From: Candidatus Opimibacter iunctus
Lineage (GTDB): Bacteria; Bacteroidota; Bacteroidia; Chitinophagales; Saprospiraceae
NCBI GenBank assembly: GCA_016716665.1
Contig: JADJVH010000003.1
Span: forward strand, 1 to 64,000
Direction of reading: 5' to 3'
Length of the DNA: 64,000 nt
The notes under the pieces are model-generated. The model searched no databases, was not told the origin of the DNA, and saw only the letters and a program-made list of their open reading frames with translations. Position numbers and translations under genes: made by a program. The stretch's first letter is position 1; every line of letters begins with the position of its first letter. Below, one piece after another: positions 44,749-53,680 of this stretch.

Positions 44749-46618
44749 TTAAGCAAACGATTCCAGTTGTTCCGATAGCTCGAGCCAGGTGGTCTCCATC
44801 TCATGGAGCTGGGCGATAGTGGCATGCAGTTCCTTGTCCCATTTTTGAAGATCCTGCAGGGCCGGATCTGGAAGCAGGAAATTGTTTTCCAGTTTCTTCT
44901 TTGTCGCTTCGAGTTGCTCGATAGCTTTTTCAGTGCGGCGTAGGGCCTTTCTCACTTCATTACGATCGATCGTAGGGACTTCCTGGTTAGTTGTTGCTTT
45001 GACAGCGGCTTCTGACAATCTGTTCGGCGTCCTGGCTTTCCTTCCAGATGCTGTAAGCGGTGTAGCCTCCCGGAAAATCCTTGATCACACCATCGCCTTC
45101 AAAGACAAAGATGTGGTCCGCGAGCTTATCGAGCATGTAGCGGTCATGTGATGCGAGGATCAACACGCCTGGATATTCCATCAGGAAATCCTCAAGCACA
45201 TTGAGGGTAATGATGTCAAGGTCATTAGTTGGCTCATCGAGGATCAGCATATTTGGATTGGCCATCAGGATGGTCAGCAGATACAATCGCCTGCGCTCTC
45301 CCCCACTGATCTGCGAATAATAAACCTGTTGTTGTGGCCTGGGAAATAAAAACCGCTCGAGCAACTGTTCAGCAGTGAGCTTGCCTCCGCCTTTCAGCGG
45401 AATATAATCTGCTATATCACGGACGATATCTATCAATCGCTTGTCCGTCTCTGGCTGCAAGCCATCCTGCTGCATATGCCCAAGGCGGAGTGTGTCCCCA
45501 TGAACGATTTTACCCTGTGTAGGCTGTAGCTCTCCTGTAAGCAGGGAAATAAATGTACTCTTGCCTGCGCCATTAGGGCCGATGATTCCGACCCTGTCTC
45601 GTGTCGGAAACTTGAAATCAAAATTCCTGATCAGCCATTTATCCTCCTTGTAATAGAAACCAACGTTGTGGCATTCTAGGATTTTTGAGCCCAGGCGTTG
45701 CATATCAATCTCCATCTTGATGGTATCCTGGTAAAGGACTCTTGCAGCGGCAGCCTTGACATGTTCGAAATTATCGATTCGCGCTTTGTTTTTAGTAGTC
45801 CTCGCTTTAGGCATCCTGCGGATCCAGTCGAGTTCCTTTTTCATCAGTTGCTTCGCCTTTTCCTGCGAAGACTGCATGTTTTCGTTGAGCAGTGCCTTCT
45901 TCTCGAGATAATCAGAATAATTGCCCTGGAAGGAGCGCAGCTTGCCTCGATCCAGCTCGATGATCTGATTACATACCCTGTCAAGGAAATACCTGTCGTG
46001 GGTGACGGTCAGGAAGGTCTTGTCAGGCTGCTGAAAAAAAGTCTCCAGCCATTCGACCATACCCATATCCAGGTGATTGGTGGGCTCATCGAGCACCAAC
46101 ACATCAGGTTTTGACAAGATGATCATCGCCATCGCGAGGCGCTTCTTCTGACCTCCGGAGAGATGCTGGATTGGCTTTTCGAGATCATCCAGATAAAGCT
46201 GGTGGAGCATCTGCATAATGTTGGACTCGGCATCCCATGCCTGATGGTCGTCCATGGCTATGGCGGCCTTCTGGAGGGCTAATGCATCATTGCCTTCGAG
46301 GGCTTTGTGGTGATCACCCCAGGCTTTGATTTCAGGGAGATCGATGCTCATGATGGCATCGCGGATCGTATCGCCAGGAAGGAAGTCAGGCTCCTGGTCC
46401 AGGTATCCAACTCGCATACCGGGGGCTACCAGCACCTTGGCATGAGCGCCTTCGGGGGCTATGATGCCGCAGAGGATCTTCATCAGGGTGGTCTTGCCGC
46501 TGCCGTTTTGGGCGATCAGGGCTATTTTGTCGCCCTGGTTGACCCTGAGCTCAATATTATCTAAGAGGACTTTCTCGCCGTAGGATTTGGAAACGGACTC
46601 CAGTGTGACACAATTCAT
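44749..46618 (-). CDS. ABC-F family ATPase (Uup-like), frameshifted near 45016
   Basis: Soluble ABC-F protein of about 620 residues with two ATPase domains and no membrane part; the family acts on translating ribosomes or on DNA. First domain: Walker A NGSGKTTL (about 38-45), signature LSGGQKKR (about 153), Walker B LVLDEPTNHLD (about 174); second domain: GPNGAGKSTF (about 348), SGGERRRLYLL and LILDEPTNDLD (about 455). The main frame runs to 44987, but the coiled-coil C-terminal domain typical of Uup (RNEVRKALRRTEKAIEQLEATKKKLE) continues in another frame, 45018-44749, so a one-base error near 45016-45022 is likely. The ATG at 46618 lies five bases from the promoter box. Confidence 0.88.
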
Positions 46619-46623
46619 TGACG

Positions 46624-46631
46624 CAAAGGTA
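46624..46631 (-). promoter_or_regulatory. Promoter -7 box (TACCTTTG) of the ABC-F gene, almost leaderless
   Basis: On the minus strand TACCTTTG is a consensus box followed by CGTCAATG, where ATG is the start codon. The transcript would begin at or within a base or two of the ATG. Confidence 0.6.
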
Positions 46632-46802
46632 ATGCATTGCCCATGGGACAGGGCATCGGCCGGAAAAGAGGTTAAGGGGTGAGACTGTTCAAGGGTAAAA
46701 ATCGGGAATAAACTGGTTTTTGGGGTTCGTGGGATTATAACAGGTACTGATGTGTGTCTTAGCCGGTTATATTTTTAAAAGCAGTATGCAGATGGATACA
46801 TA

Positions 46803-46940
46803 TCAACGTGGGTTGAGAAAAATGAGAAATCCGACAAATGCAGCCAGCATCAGCAGGATGAGCCAGAATCGCATATCCATCAGAAAATGATCCTGTACCC
46901 CATAGCCCTTCTTTGCTGTAGCCCTTTCTTTAGCCTCCAT
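46803..46940 (-). CDS. Small single-TM membrane protein
   Basis: A 45-codon frame that starts at ATG 46940. The product begins with a charged stretch (MEAKERATAKKGYGVQDHF), has one hydrophobic helix (FWLILLMLAAFVGFLIFL, about residues 25-42) and ends with NPR. Its amino-acid order (charged tail, then a single helix) is typical of real small membrane proteins. No family recognised and no clear promoter seen. It sits alone in the spacer between the ABC-F and pyrD genes. Confidence 0.5.
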   Translation of the reverse strand: MEAKERATAKKGYGVQDHFLMDMRFWLILLMLAAFVGFLIFLNPR

Positions 46941-47130
46941 GACGCTCAGTTTTATTTAGATCTTAGTTTTAGTGTTGCCTTAATGACTATATGACTTTCA
47001 AAAAGGATACCATAATGTTTTCATGTAATATGAAATGTAGGGGATGAAGGGTAGGTGGATATGTAACTCGCTGATTGCAGCGGGGATACAGATGTGCTTA
47101 TAAGCCCATGGGCTTATAAGGGACTTTAGG

Positions 47131-47460
47131 TTGTTGTAAGAAAGTGAGACAGTGAGACCGTAAGAAAGGTCGGGAGTGTGGCAAACCTGCAGCGCCGCCA
47201 AAGTTAAGGGGGTGTGCTACACTTGCAGCGCCGCTCTGTGTAAGACAGTGAGACCGTAAGACAGTAAGAAGCGATGATAGTGTGGCAAACCTGCAGCGCT
47301 GCCTGAGTTTAGGGGTGTGCTACACTTGCAGGGCCGCCCTGTGTAAGAAGGTAAGACAGTGAGAAAGTAACAGGCATGGGTATAGAGGGTGTTAATCAGG
47401 ATGCCCGCGTTACGAGTCTGACGTCTACCGTCTATAGTCTACAGTCTTATAGGAAGTCTC
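47131..47460. repeat. 104-bp direct repeat and stutter repeats in the ABC-F/pyrD spacer
   Basis: AGTGTGGCAAACCTGCAGCG occurs at 47175 and 47279, and GTGCTACACTTGCAG at 47213 and 47317, both 104 bases apart, so two copies of a direct repeat. They are interspersed with degenerate words such as GTAAGACAGTGAGACCGTAA (47134, 47238, 47345). At 47417-47448 follows ACGTCTACCGTCTATAGTCT, another stutter. No gene between 46941 and 47482. Confidence 0.8.
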
Positions 47461-47482
47461 CTTCTTGGCTACAAAGCCGAAC

Positions 47483-48505
47483 TTATGACTTAATGAGACC
47501 CTTGAGGATGCCTTTGACCAGTCCGGGCCCTGTATAAATAAACCCTGAATACACTTGGATGAGGTCTGCACCGGCATCGAGATGCTGCTTTGCACTGGCA
47601 TAATCTTCAATGCCGCCTACTCCGATGACGACAAAGCGGTTGTTACTTTTTTCTTTGAGATAGCGGACGACTGAAACGGACATCTGGAGGACCGGGGCGC
47701 CGCTAAGGCCTCCGGCACCACAGGATTCAACAAATTCCTTTGATTCTTTGAGGCCCTCCCTGGTGATGGTGGTATTGGTCGCGATGACACCAGTGAGCTG
47801 AGTGTCGATGATGATCTCAATGATTTCATCGAGTTGCTCGCGCGTGAGATCAGGTGCAATCTTGAGGAAAACAGGTTTTCCATTTTGATTTTTCGCCTGG
47901 AGCGAGGTCAGCAATCTGGTCAGTGGCTCTTTTTCCTGCAGGGAGCGCAGGCCTGGGGTATTGGGTGAGGACACATTGACTGTAAAGTAATCGACCAGGT
48001 CATAGAGCCTCAGGAAGCATTTAAGGTAATCATTGACAGCCTCTTCGTTTGGGGTGTCTTTGTTTTTACCAATATTAGCCCCGACGATCAGGCCATCTGG
48101 TCTCTTTCCTTCAAGCCGCTTTGCCAGCACCTCTACTCCATCGTTGTTAAATCCCATCCGATTGATCAATGCTCTTGACTTGATGAGTCTAAACAACCTT
48201 GGCTTCGGATTGCCGGGCTGAGCCCTCGGGGTAATGGTACCCACCTCGATATGGCTAAAGCCGAGTGTCGCCATCGCATTGAGAAACAGGCCATTTTTAT
48301 CAAAACCTGCAGCCAGGCCTATGGGATTGGAAAACTTCATGCCTGCCACTGTTCTCACCATCCTGGAGTGATTGACCTGAAACAATGCCTTGAACAATGC
48401 TTTTACTCCGGGGACCTTCAACAGCGCCATAAAAACCCACATGGTCAGGTAATGCGCTTTTTCGGGGTCGAGGCGGAAGAGGAAGAGTTTGAGCAGCCGG
48501 TACAT
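47483..48505 (-). CDS. pyrD: Dihydroorotate dehydrogenase, quinone-dependent (class 2)
   Basis: Membrane-associated flavoenzyme of pyrimidine synthesis that oxidises dihydroorotate to orotate and passes electrons to menaquinone. The 340-residue protein begins with the class 2 N-terminal helices (MYRLLKLFLFRLDPEKAHYLTMWVFMALL) and has AGFDKNG (about 66), GSHIEVGTITPR-like FSHIEVGTITPRAQPGNPKPRLFRL, NRMGFNN (about 114-120), FTVNVSSPNTPGLR with the catalytic Ser, KIAPDLT, and IGVGGIEDYASAKQHLDAGADLIQVYSGFIYTGP for the FMN phosphate. Probably monocistronic; a near-consensus TATCTTGC box (48506-48513) precedes the start. Confidence 0.95.
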   Translation of the reverse strand: MYRLLKLFLFRLDPEKAHYLTMWVFMALLKVPGVKALFKALFQVNHSRMVRTVAGMKFSNPIGLAAGFDKNGLFLNAMATLGFSHIEVGTITPRAQPGNPKPRLFRLIKSRALINRMGFNNDGVEVLAKRLEGKRPDGLIVGANIGKNKDTPNEEAVNDYLKCFLRLYDLVDYFTVNVSSPNTPGLRSLQEKEPLTRLLTSLQAKNQNGKPVFLKIAPDLTREQLDEIIEIIIDTQLTGVIATNTTITREGLKESKEFVESCGAGGLSGAPVLQMSVSVVRYLKEKSNNRFVVIGVGGIEDYASAKQHLDAGADLIQVYSGFIYTGPGLVKGILKGLIKS

Positions 48506-48665
48506 GGGTGCAAGATATGGACCTGGATTATTTCAGCTCAAATGATTTTTAATCTTGGCTGGCATTACATCTCGCAGATTCGTTTTAGGAATAATCATCC
48601 GGGAAGGCCAAATAACCATTTGTTAAGCCAGTCAGATAGACTCCACATGGAAAGGTTATTCTACC

Positions 48666-48673
48666 TAATTTTG
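48666..48673 (+). promoter_or_regulatory. Promoter -7 box (TAATTTTG) before a secreted protein gene
   Basis: TAATTTTG fits TAnnTTTG and lies 30 bases ahead of the ATG at 48703, giving a leader of about 23 bases. Confidence 0.5.
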
Positions 48674-48702
48674 ATATTCAATATAACTTAAAAACACTGG
48701 CT

Positions 48703-49362
48703 ATGAAAAATCTATGCATTGTGATGTTGCTGGCGCTCAACACGTTCTCTCTATACAGCCAGGATGGTAATCCAAACACCATGTCCGTGATGGTCAATGG
48801 TAAGGAATACAAGACAGAGCCGCATCGTATCAAGATTGGAGCTTATGGTTATATCACCGGCAATGCGATCAGCCCTGATGTCTCACTTCGCATCTGGCTT
48901 GGATCTTTTGATGGCAAAGACCTGAATGAACCTGGCTCGTACCTCGTCATCGGTGAGGATGAGAACTACAAGAAAAATGAAGAAATCAACAAAGCATACG
49001 CCTCAGGCAAATACAAAGGCATTGCTTACGTCAAATATGTCATCGAAACTAAATCGCCACGAATGGAATATCATGTCGGGGAGTCAAAGTACAATGGCGA
49101 AACCATCGAAGTAGTCAATGCAGCTGACGGGTTCCAGGACGTTACCTTCAATGTCACGCTTGAAGGATCCATGTGGAAAGAAAAATCAACTGCCACCGCC
49201 TTTGGCGGCCTCAACAGGCTGACCAATAAACTTGAAGACAAAGCTGTCACCGGAGCTACCGGATATGAGCAGAATATCGATCCTGAAGGAGCAGGCTACA
49301 AGAAGCAACCAACATTGGATACCATTAAATTGACAGAAGGTAAAGTAAGAATCAAAATATGA
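48703..49362 (+). CDS. Hypothetical secreted protein
   Basis: Protein of 219 residues with a signal peptide (MKNLCIVMLLALNTFSLYSQ). The mature part is beta-rich: TMSVMVNGKEYKTEPHRIKIGAYGYITGN, LRIWLGSFDGKDLNEPGSYLVIGED, and VVNAADGFQDVTFNVTLEGSMW. I do not recognise a family. The early VMVNGKEYKTE recalls the DUF6252-like and related Bacteroidota surface proteins that begin with a short beta-strand around an NGKxY motif, but this is only an impression. It stands alone between pyrD and dnaX. Confidence 0.65.
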   Translation: MKNLCIVMLLALNTFSLYSQDGNPNTMSVMVNGKEYKTEPHRIKIGAYGYITGNAISPDVSLRIWLGSFDGKDLNEPGSYLVIGEDENYKKNEEINKAYASGKYKGIAYVKYVIETKSPRMEYHVGESKYNGETIEVVNAADGFQDVTFNVTLEGSMWKEKSTATAFGGLNRLTNKLEDKAVTGATGYEQNIDPEGAGYKKQPTLDTIKLTEGKVRIKI

Positions 49363-49522
49363 TTCGTCAGTTGTGAATTGTGAGTTGTGAAAATTAGACG
49401 CCAGACCTAAGACTCGCAGACTCCAGATGCAGGTCACGTGGTAAAATTTGCTGCCTCTTGCAGGCAAGAATGTTTATTTCACACAGTCCACTCTTCTTTT
49501 TTCACTTTTCTTTTTTCACTTT
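49363..49522. repeat. Stutter repeats in a gene spacer
   Basis: GTCAGTTGTGAATTGTGAG with a further TTGTGA at 49366-49390, GACGCCAGACCTAAGACTCG at 49397-49416, and TTTTTTCACTTTTCTTTTTT with CACTTTTT at 49496-49523 are three different degenerate tandem words. No gene is visible here. Confidence 0.6.
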
Positions 49523-51049
49523 TTAGTCTTCCTGATCCGGGATCAGGTCTAACTTGTCCCTCAGCTCATTGATCAGCGGATTTTTTGCAGCCAGGAGTTC
49601 AAACTTTTCGCGGTTAGAGAGCAGTTTTTTTGGCTTGATGATATCGCGGCTCTTGTCGAGGTCGGGGTCGATGTCGATTACGATCTGCAGGTCCGGGATA
49701 CGAACCAGGGCACGCAAGCCATCCATGAGATTTGATTCAGCGGTAAATCTGTTTTTACCGGTCTGGTGGCCGGTGCGGATGCTGATGATATTTTCCCCTT
49801 TGATCTCGAGGATCGCCTCCATCATCGACTGCTTGAATGATGGTGAGGAGTGTGTTTCCATATAGCTCTTCCAGAAATCAAGAAGCGGTGGCAGGGTCAG
49901 TACCGGTATCTTCTTTTTTTCCTCTTCATGCTGAACTTCCGCTTTTTGCCTTAAACTTCCGAGTCCTTTCAGGGAAGGAATCCCAATATCAGCAGACTGG
50001 CCGGACAGCAGATTGCCCTTAGCGGTTTCCAGCGTGGAAGTAGGTTTCTCTGCTGTTGTTAGAGGTTCCTTTACAGGAGTGGCTGGGGATTTAGATACTG
50101 GCTCTTTTACAACAGGTGGAAGGGGCTCATAGGATGATGTGCCATTTTCAGCGGGTGGTGGGGTTGGAGTAGCCTTTACTGGCTGATCAGGCTTTTTTTT
50201 TTCAGCCCCGGCAGTATTCAGTGGTTCACTCTCCTGGCGGCGGTGCATGTAGCACATCCGGACGAGGGCCATCTCCATATGAAGCCATTTGTTTAAGGAG
50301 CGGCTATAATTGATCTCACATTGATTGATGAGATCGAGGTAGGTGATCAATGAAGATTTCCTGATCGCTTCGGCTTGCTGGAGATAACGGGTCTTTATCT
50401 TATCACCATGTGTCAGCAGTGAAGCTGTCGCTGTATCCTTGCAGAGTAAAACATCGCGCAGGTGCTCCGAAAAACTGGAAATGAAAGCCTCGCCATCAAA
50501 ACCACTTTCTGAATATCTGCAAGCGTCAGGAAGACCCCTCGACAGGATCGTAGGGAGAATCTTATGTTTCTCGGTAGTAGCCAGGATAAACTTGACGTAA
50601 GGAGGTGGTTCTTCGAGCGTCTTGAGGAAGGCATTGAAGGCGGCAGCACTGAGCATGTGCACCTCATCGATGATATACACCTTGTATTTCCCCTGGGACG
50701 GTGGTACCCGCACCTGTTCTACGAGGGCACGTATGTTATCCACCGAATTGTTGGAGGCCCCATCCAGCTCGAAAATATTGAATGAACTGTTGATATCGAA
50801 GGCTTTACAGGAGGCACAGACATTGCAGGCCTCTCCTTCAGGGGACAGGTTTTCGCAATTGATGGCTTTGGCCAGGATCCTGGCTACGGTGGTCTTTCCT
50901 ACCCCTCGTGGTCCGCAGAAGAGGTAAGCATGGGCCACCTGGCTGGAGAGCAGGGAATGTGTCAGGGTATCCAGTGACATGCCCCTGCCCTACCACACTT
51001 TCAAAAGTGTTGGGCCTGTATTTGCGTGCGGATACGATATATTGACCAT
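49523..51049 (-). CDS. dnaX: DNA polymerase III tau/gamma subunit, with frame breaks and an internal gap
   Basis: Clamp-loader ATPase. Read from ATG 51049 the product needs one extra base right after the ATG to enter QYIVSARKYRPNTFESVVGQGHVT, and another change near 50975 to continue into DTLTHSLLSSQVAHAYLFCGPRGVGKTTVARIL (Walker A GPRGVGKT), the four-Cys zinc motif CENLSPEGEACNVCASCKAF, and DEVHMLSAAAFNAFLKTLEEPP (Walker B). After LPTILSR (about 50535) the sequence jumps to GLPDACRYSESGFDGEAFISSFSEHLRD, so about 80-90 residues of the lid/domain II region expected in the family are missing. A Pro-rich linker and a C-terminal tau-like domain follow. An essential gene is unlikely to be so damaged, so errors in the sequence are suspected. 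Confidence 0.85.
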
Positions 51050-51064
51050 ACCGATGCGGGAGGG

Positions 51065-51072
51065 CAAAGGTA
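51065..51072 (-). promoter_or_regulatory. Promoter -7 box (TACCTTTG) of dnaX
   Basis: Minus-strand TACCTTTG followed by CCCTCCCGC; transcription would start near 51058, about nine bases before the ATG at 51049. This supports 51049 as the real dnaX start. Confidence 0.6.
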
Positions 51073-51109
51073 AGGCTTTCAATCAATCGAAGATGGCTGA
51101 GCCTAGCTG

Positions 51110-51225
51110 GCGCCCGCGGCTCTGCGCGGTAAATTTGTGACTTCGCACGTCGGAACAGCAGATCCCGCCATTGCTCAGCAAATGGGGAAAGCCGGAGATT
51201 TCCACGGAGTACAAGGAGCTTTCGC
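51110..51225. repeat. Dispersed repeat, copy 2 (reverse orientation)
   Basis: Reverse complement of the motif order found at 30187-30290: CGACGTGCG, ATGGCGGGATC, TTTGCTGAGCAATGGCGG, AATCTCCG and CTCCGTG. The region 51073-51312 between dnaX and nadE has no gene. Confidence 0.7.
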
Positions 51226-51312
51226 ACGTAGCAAGGAGATAAGCCCTGCGAGAGCAATGGCAAAGAGAAACTATCCATCCAATTTGTTCCGGAAAAACCT
51301 GAATTTTGCACC

Positions 51313-52950
51313 ATGAAAATCGCCATTGCCCAGTTGAATTACCATATCGGAAACTTTGAAGGAAACCTCCAGAAAATGCTCAAAGCGACCGCCGAAGCAA
51401 AAGGAAAGGGAGCGGACCTCATCATTTTCGGGGAACTGGCGACAACTGGTTATCCGCCGAGGGATTTCCTCGAATTCAGGGATTTTATCCGCCTCGCCGA
51501 GGAATCTGTGGACCAGCTCAGGGAAGCGTCAGAGGGTATCGGGATCGTTGTTGGCAGCCCTACCATCAATCCATTTCCTGAGGGGAAGGATCTGCACAAT
51601 AGCGTCTACCTGCTGTATAATGGTGAGACCCTCCATGTGCAGCACAAGACATTACTACCTACCTACGATGTGTTTGATGAATATCGGTACTTCGAACCGG
51701 CGAAAAATCATTCGACCGTGCTGTTTAAAGGAAAGCGGATTGCGCTGACCGTATGCGAAGACTTGTGGAATGTGGGCAATGAAAATCCATTATACACTGT
51801 CTGCCCGCTGGACAAGATGATGCCTGAGGAGCCTGACTTTATCGTCAACGTATCCGCATCCCCGTTTGATTACAACCATGCTGCTGAACGACTGGAAGTT
51901 CTAAAGGCTAATGTTGACAGGTATCATATACCCATGTTTTATTCCAATATCTACGGAGCACAGACCGAACTCATCTTTGATGGTGGCTCAATTGTTTTGT
52001 CACCTGATGGCAAGGTGTACGATGAGTTGCCTTACTTCAAAGAAGAGATTCGATATTACCAGTTGGATGACGTGATCAAGGGTGGTTATGATCGTGAGCA
52101 ACCAAAGGAAAAAATAGCATTGATCCATGATGCATTGATCCTGGGCTTGCAGGATTATTTTGGAAAACTTGGCTTGAAGAAGGCGATCCTTGGCCTGAGT
52201 GGAGGTATTGACTCAGCCGTCACGGCAGTAATGGCTACACGCGCGCTTGGAAAAGAAAATGTGAGAGTAGTATTGATGCCAAGTGCATACAGTTCTGGCC
52301 ATAGCGTTGATGATGCAAAAGCCTTAGCTGAAAATCTTGGCATTCGTTACGACATCATACCGATCGCATCGCCTTTTGATGCCTTCAATACACTACTCAC
52401 TGATGTCATGGAAGGCAAGCCCTTTGATGTCACTGAAGAAAATATACAGGCGAGGTGCAGGGCGATCATCCTTATGGCGATCTCCAATAAACATGGAAAC
52501 ATCCTGCTGAACACAACCAACAAAAGTGAAATGGCAGTGGGCTATGGTACGATGTATGGTGACCTGGCTGGTGGACTGTCAGTATTGGCGGACATCTACA
52601 AAACAGATATCTACCACCTGGCAGCCTATATCAACAAGGATGAGCAGGTAATTCCGCAAAATTCGATCACGAAGCCACCGAGTGCTGAATTGAGGCCGGG
52701 ACAAAAGGATAGTGACAGCTTACCGGAATACGATATACTCGACCCGATTTTATACATGTACATTGAAAAGCGTCTCGGTCCACAGGAAATCATTGACATG
52801 GGTTTTGAAGAAAAGCTTGTGCGCCGTATCCTGCGCCTGGTCAACATCAGTGAATTTAAAAGGCATCAGACCGCTCCGGTTCTGCGCGTCTCACCAAAAG
52901 CCTTTGGTGTAGGCAGGCGGATGCCGATCGTAGGAAAATACCTGAGCTAA
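51313..52950 (+). CDS. nadE: Glutamine-dependent NAD+ synthetase
   Basis: Last step of NAD synthesis: amidation of nicotinic acid adenine dinucleotide with glutamine and ATP. The 545-residue protein joins an N-terminal nitrilase-type glutaminase (about 1-260; Glu in IIFGELATTGYPPRDFL, Lys in HKTLLPTYDVFDE, Cys in LTVCEDLW) to a C-terminal NAD synthase domain (about 270-545) with the ATP pyrophosphatase loop GLSGGIDSAVTA (about 293-304), LNTTNKSEMAVGYGTMYGDLAGG and ITKPPSAELRPGQKD. ATG 51313 follows a near-consensus GAATTTTGCACC stretch, so the leader would be very short. Confidence 0.96.
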   Translation: MKIAIAQLNYHIGNFEGNLQKMLKATAEAKGKGADLIIFGELATTGYPPRDFLEFRDFIRLAEESVDQLREASEGIGIVVGSPTINPFPEGKDLHNSVYLLYNGETLHVQHKTLLPTYDVFDEYRYFEPAKNHSTVLFKGKRIALTVCEDLWNVGNENPLYTVCPLDKMMPEEPDFIVNVSASPFDYNHAAERLEVLKANVDRYHIPMFYSNIYGAQTELIFDGGSIVLSPDGKVYDELPYFKEEIRYYQLDDVIKGGYDREQPKEKIALIHDALILGLQDYFGKLGLKKAILGLSGGIDSAVTAVMATRALGKENVRVVLMPSAYSSGHSVDDAKALAENLGIRYDIIPIASPFDAFNTLLTDVMEGKPFDVTEENIQARCRAIILMAISNKHGNILLNTTNKSEMAVGYGTMYGDLAGGLSVLADIYKTDIYHLAAYINKDEQVIPQNSITKPPSAELRPGQKDSDSLPEYDILDPILYMYIEKRLGPQEIIDMGFEEKLVRRILRLVNISEFKRHQTAPVLRVSPKAFGVGRRMPIVGKYLS

Positions 52951-52980
52951 ATAAAATAACATCAACACACAATACGACTT

Positions 52981-53646
52981 ATGAACAAACACAACATCTT
53001 TTTCGCTCTATGGTGCCTGGGGATAGCATGCTCCATCACCTTGATCAACGGATGCAAATCCGAACCTGGTGAAACCGGTCCAAAAGATTATCACCTGACC
53101 ACAGCGGATAGCATCGTCAGTCAATTCAATGCTGAGCGTCCGGATTGGGACAGGACCGTGAAGATGGAAGGGAAAATGAATATGACGGTAAAGGAAGGAC
53201 GTGTATCCATCAATTTTGAAGCTGACAATGCGAATGAATACATGAATTATTTCTTCCAGACAGACAACAATGATCATGGACTGAAAACAGATTCATTTGG
53301 CCGCGTAGAAGTCATCTATCTGGAACGGATGTTGATTGTCAATTCGCTTTCAAAGAAAAAGACCCTTGTCTTCAGCATCGACCTCAACAAAGAGCCTGCG
53401 TTTCTGAAAGATCTCAATGATCCGAAAATGTACTATGGCTATGGGATAGGCCTGCGCAAGATCTCAAAAACAAGTGCTCCGGAAAAAGCACCCTATTGCG
53501 CATGCGATCAGTCTTCCACCCCTCCGGGCAATTGCAAGGCAGGAGGAGTGCTATCGCTCAATTGTGCCACTTCCAATGAGGATGGCAGTTGCCGGGTCAC
53601 CTGCAGTGGCCAGACTTACGCGTGTTGCGACAGAGGATTTGAATAA
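52981..53646 (+). CDS. Hypothetical lipoprotein with Cys-rich C-terminus
   Basis: Lipoprotein of 221 residues; lipobox TLINGC near residue 25. The mature protein has a beta-rich middle (MEGKMNMTVKEGRVSINFEADNANEYMNYFF, LERMLIVNSLSKKKTLVFSID) and a C-terminal stretch with nine Cys residues (APYCACDQSSTPPGNCKAGGVLSLNCATSNEDGSCRVTCSGQTYACCDRG), probably four disulfide bonds in the periplasm or outside. I do not recognise the family. It follows nadE by 30 bases and may be co-transcribed, without any apparent functional link. A strong terminator follows. Confidence 0.7.
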   Translation: MNKHNIFFALWCLGIACSITLINGCKSEPGETGPKDYHLTTADSIVSQFNAERPDWDRTVKMEGKMNMTVKEGRVSINFEADNANEYMNYFFQTDNNDHGLKTDSFGRVEVIYLERMLIVNSLSKKKTLVFSIDLNKEPAFLKDLNDPKMYYGYGIGLRKISKTSAPEKAPYCACDQSSTPPGNCKAGGVLSLNCATSNEDGSCRVTCSGQTYACCDRGFE

Positions 53647-53647
53647 T

Positions 53648-53680
53648 AAAAGAAAAAGGCCCATGAGGGCCTTTTTCTTT
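53648..53680. terminator. Bidirectional terminator between convergent genes
   Basis: AAAGAAAAAGGCCC, loop ATGA, GGGCCTTTTTCTTT: a 14-base stem with A and T runs on both sides, placed between the lipoprotein gene and mscL and overlapping the last bases of mscL. Confidence 0.88.

Noticed and set aside
50970..50985. Programmed ribosomal frameshift in dnaX
   Set aside because: The known dnaX slippery site (A AAA AAG) lies mid-gene and produces gamma; here the break is near the N-terminus, has no slippery run, and would remove most of the protein.
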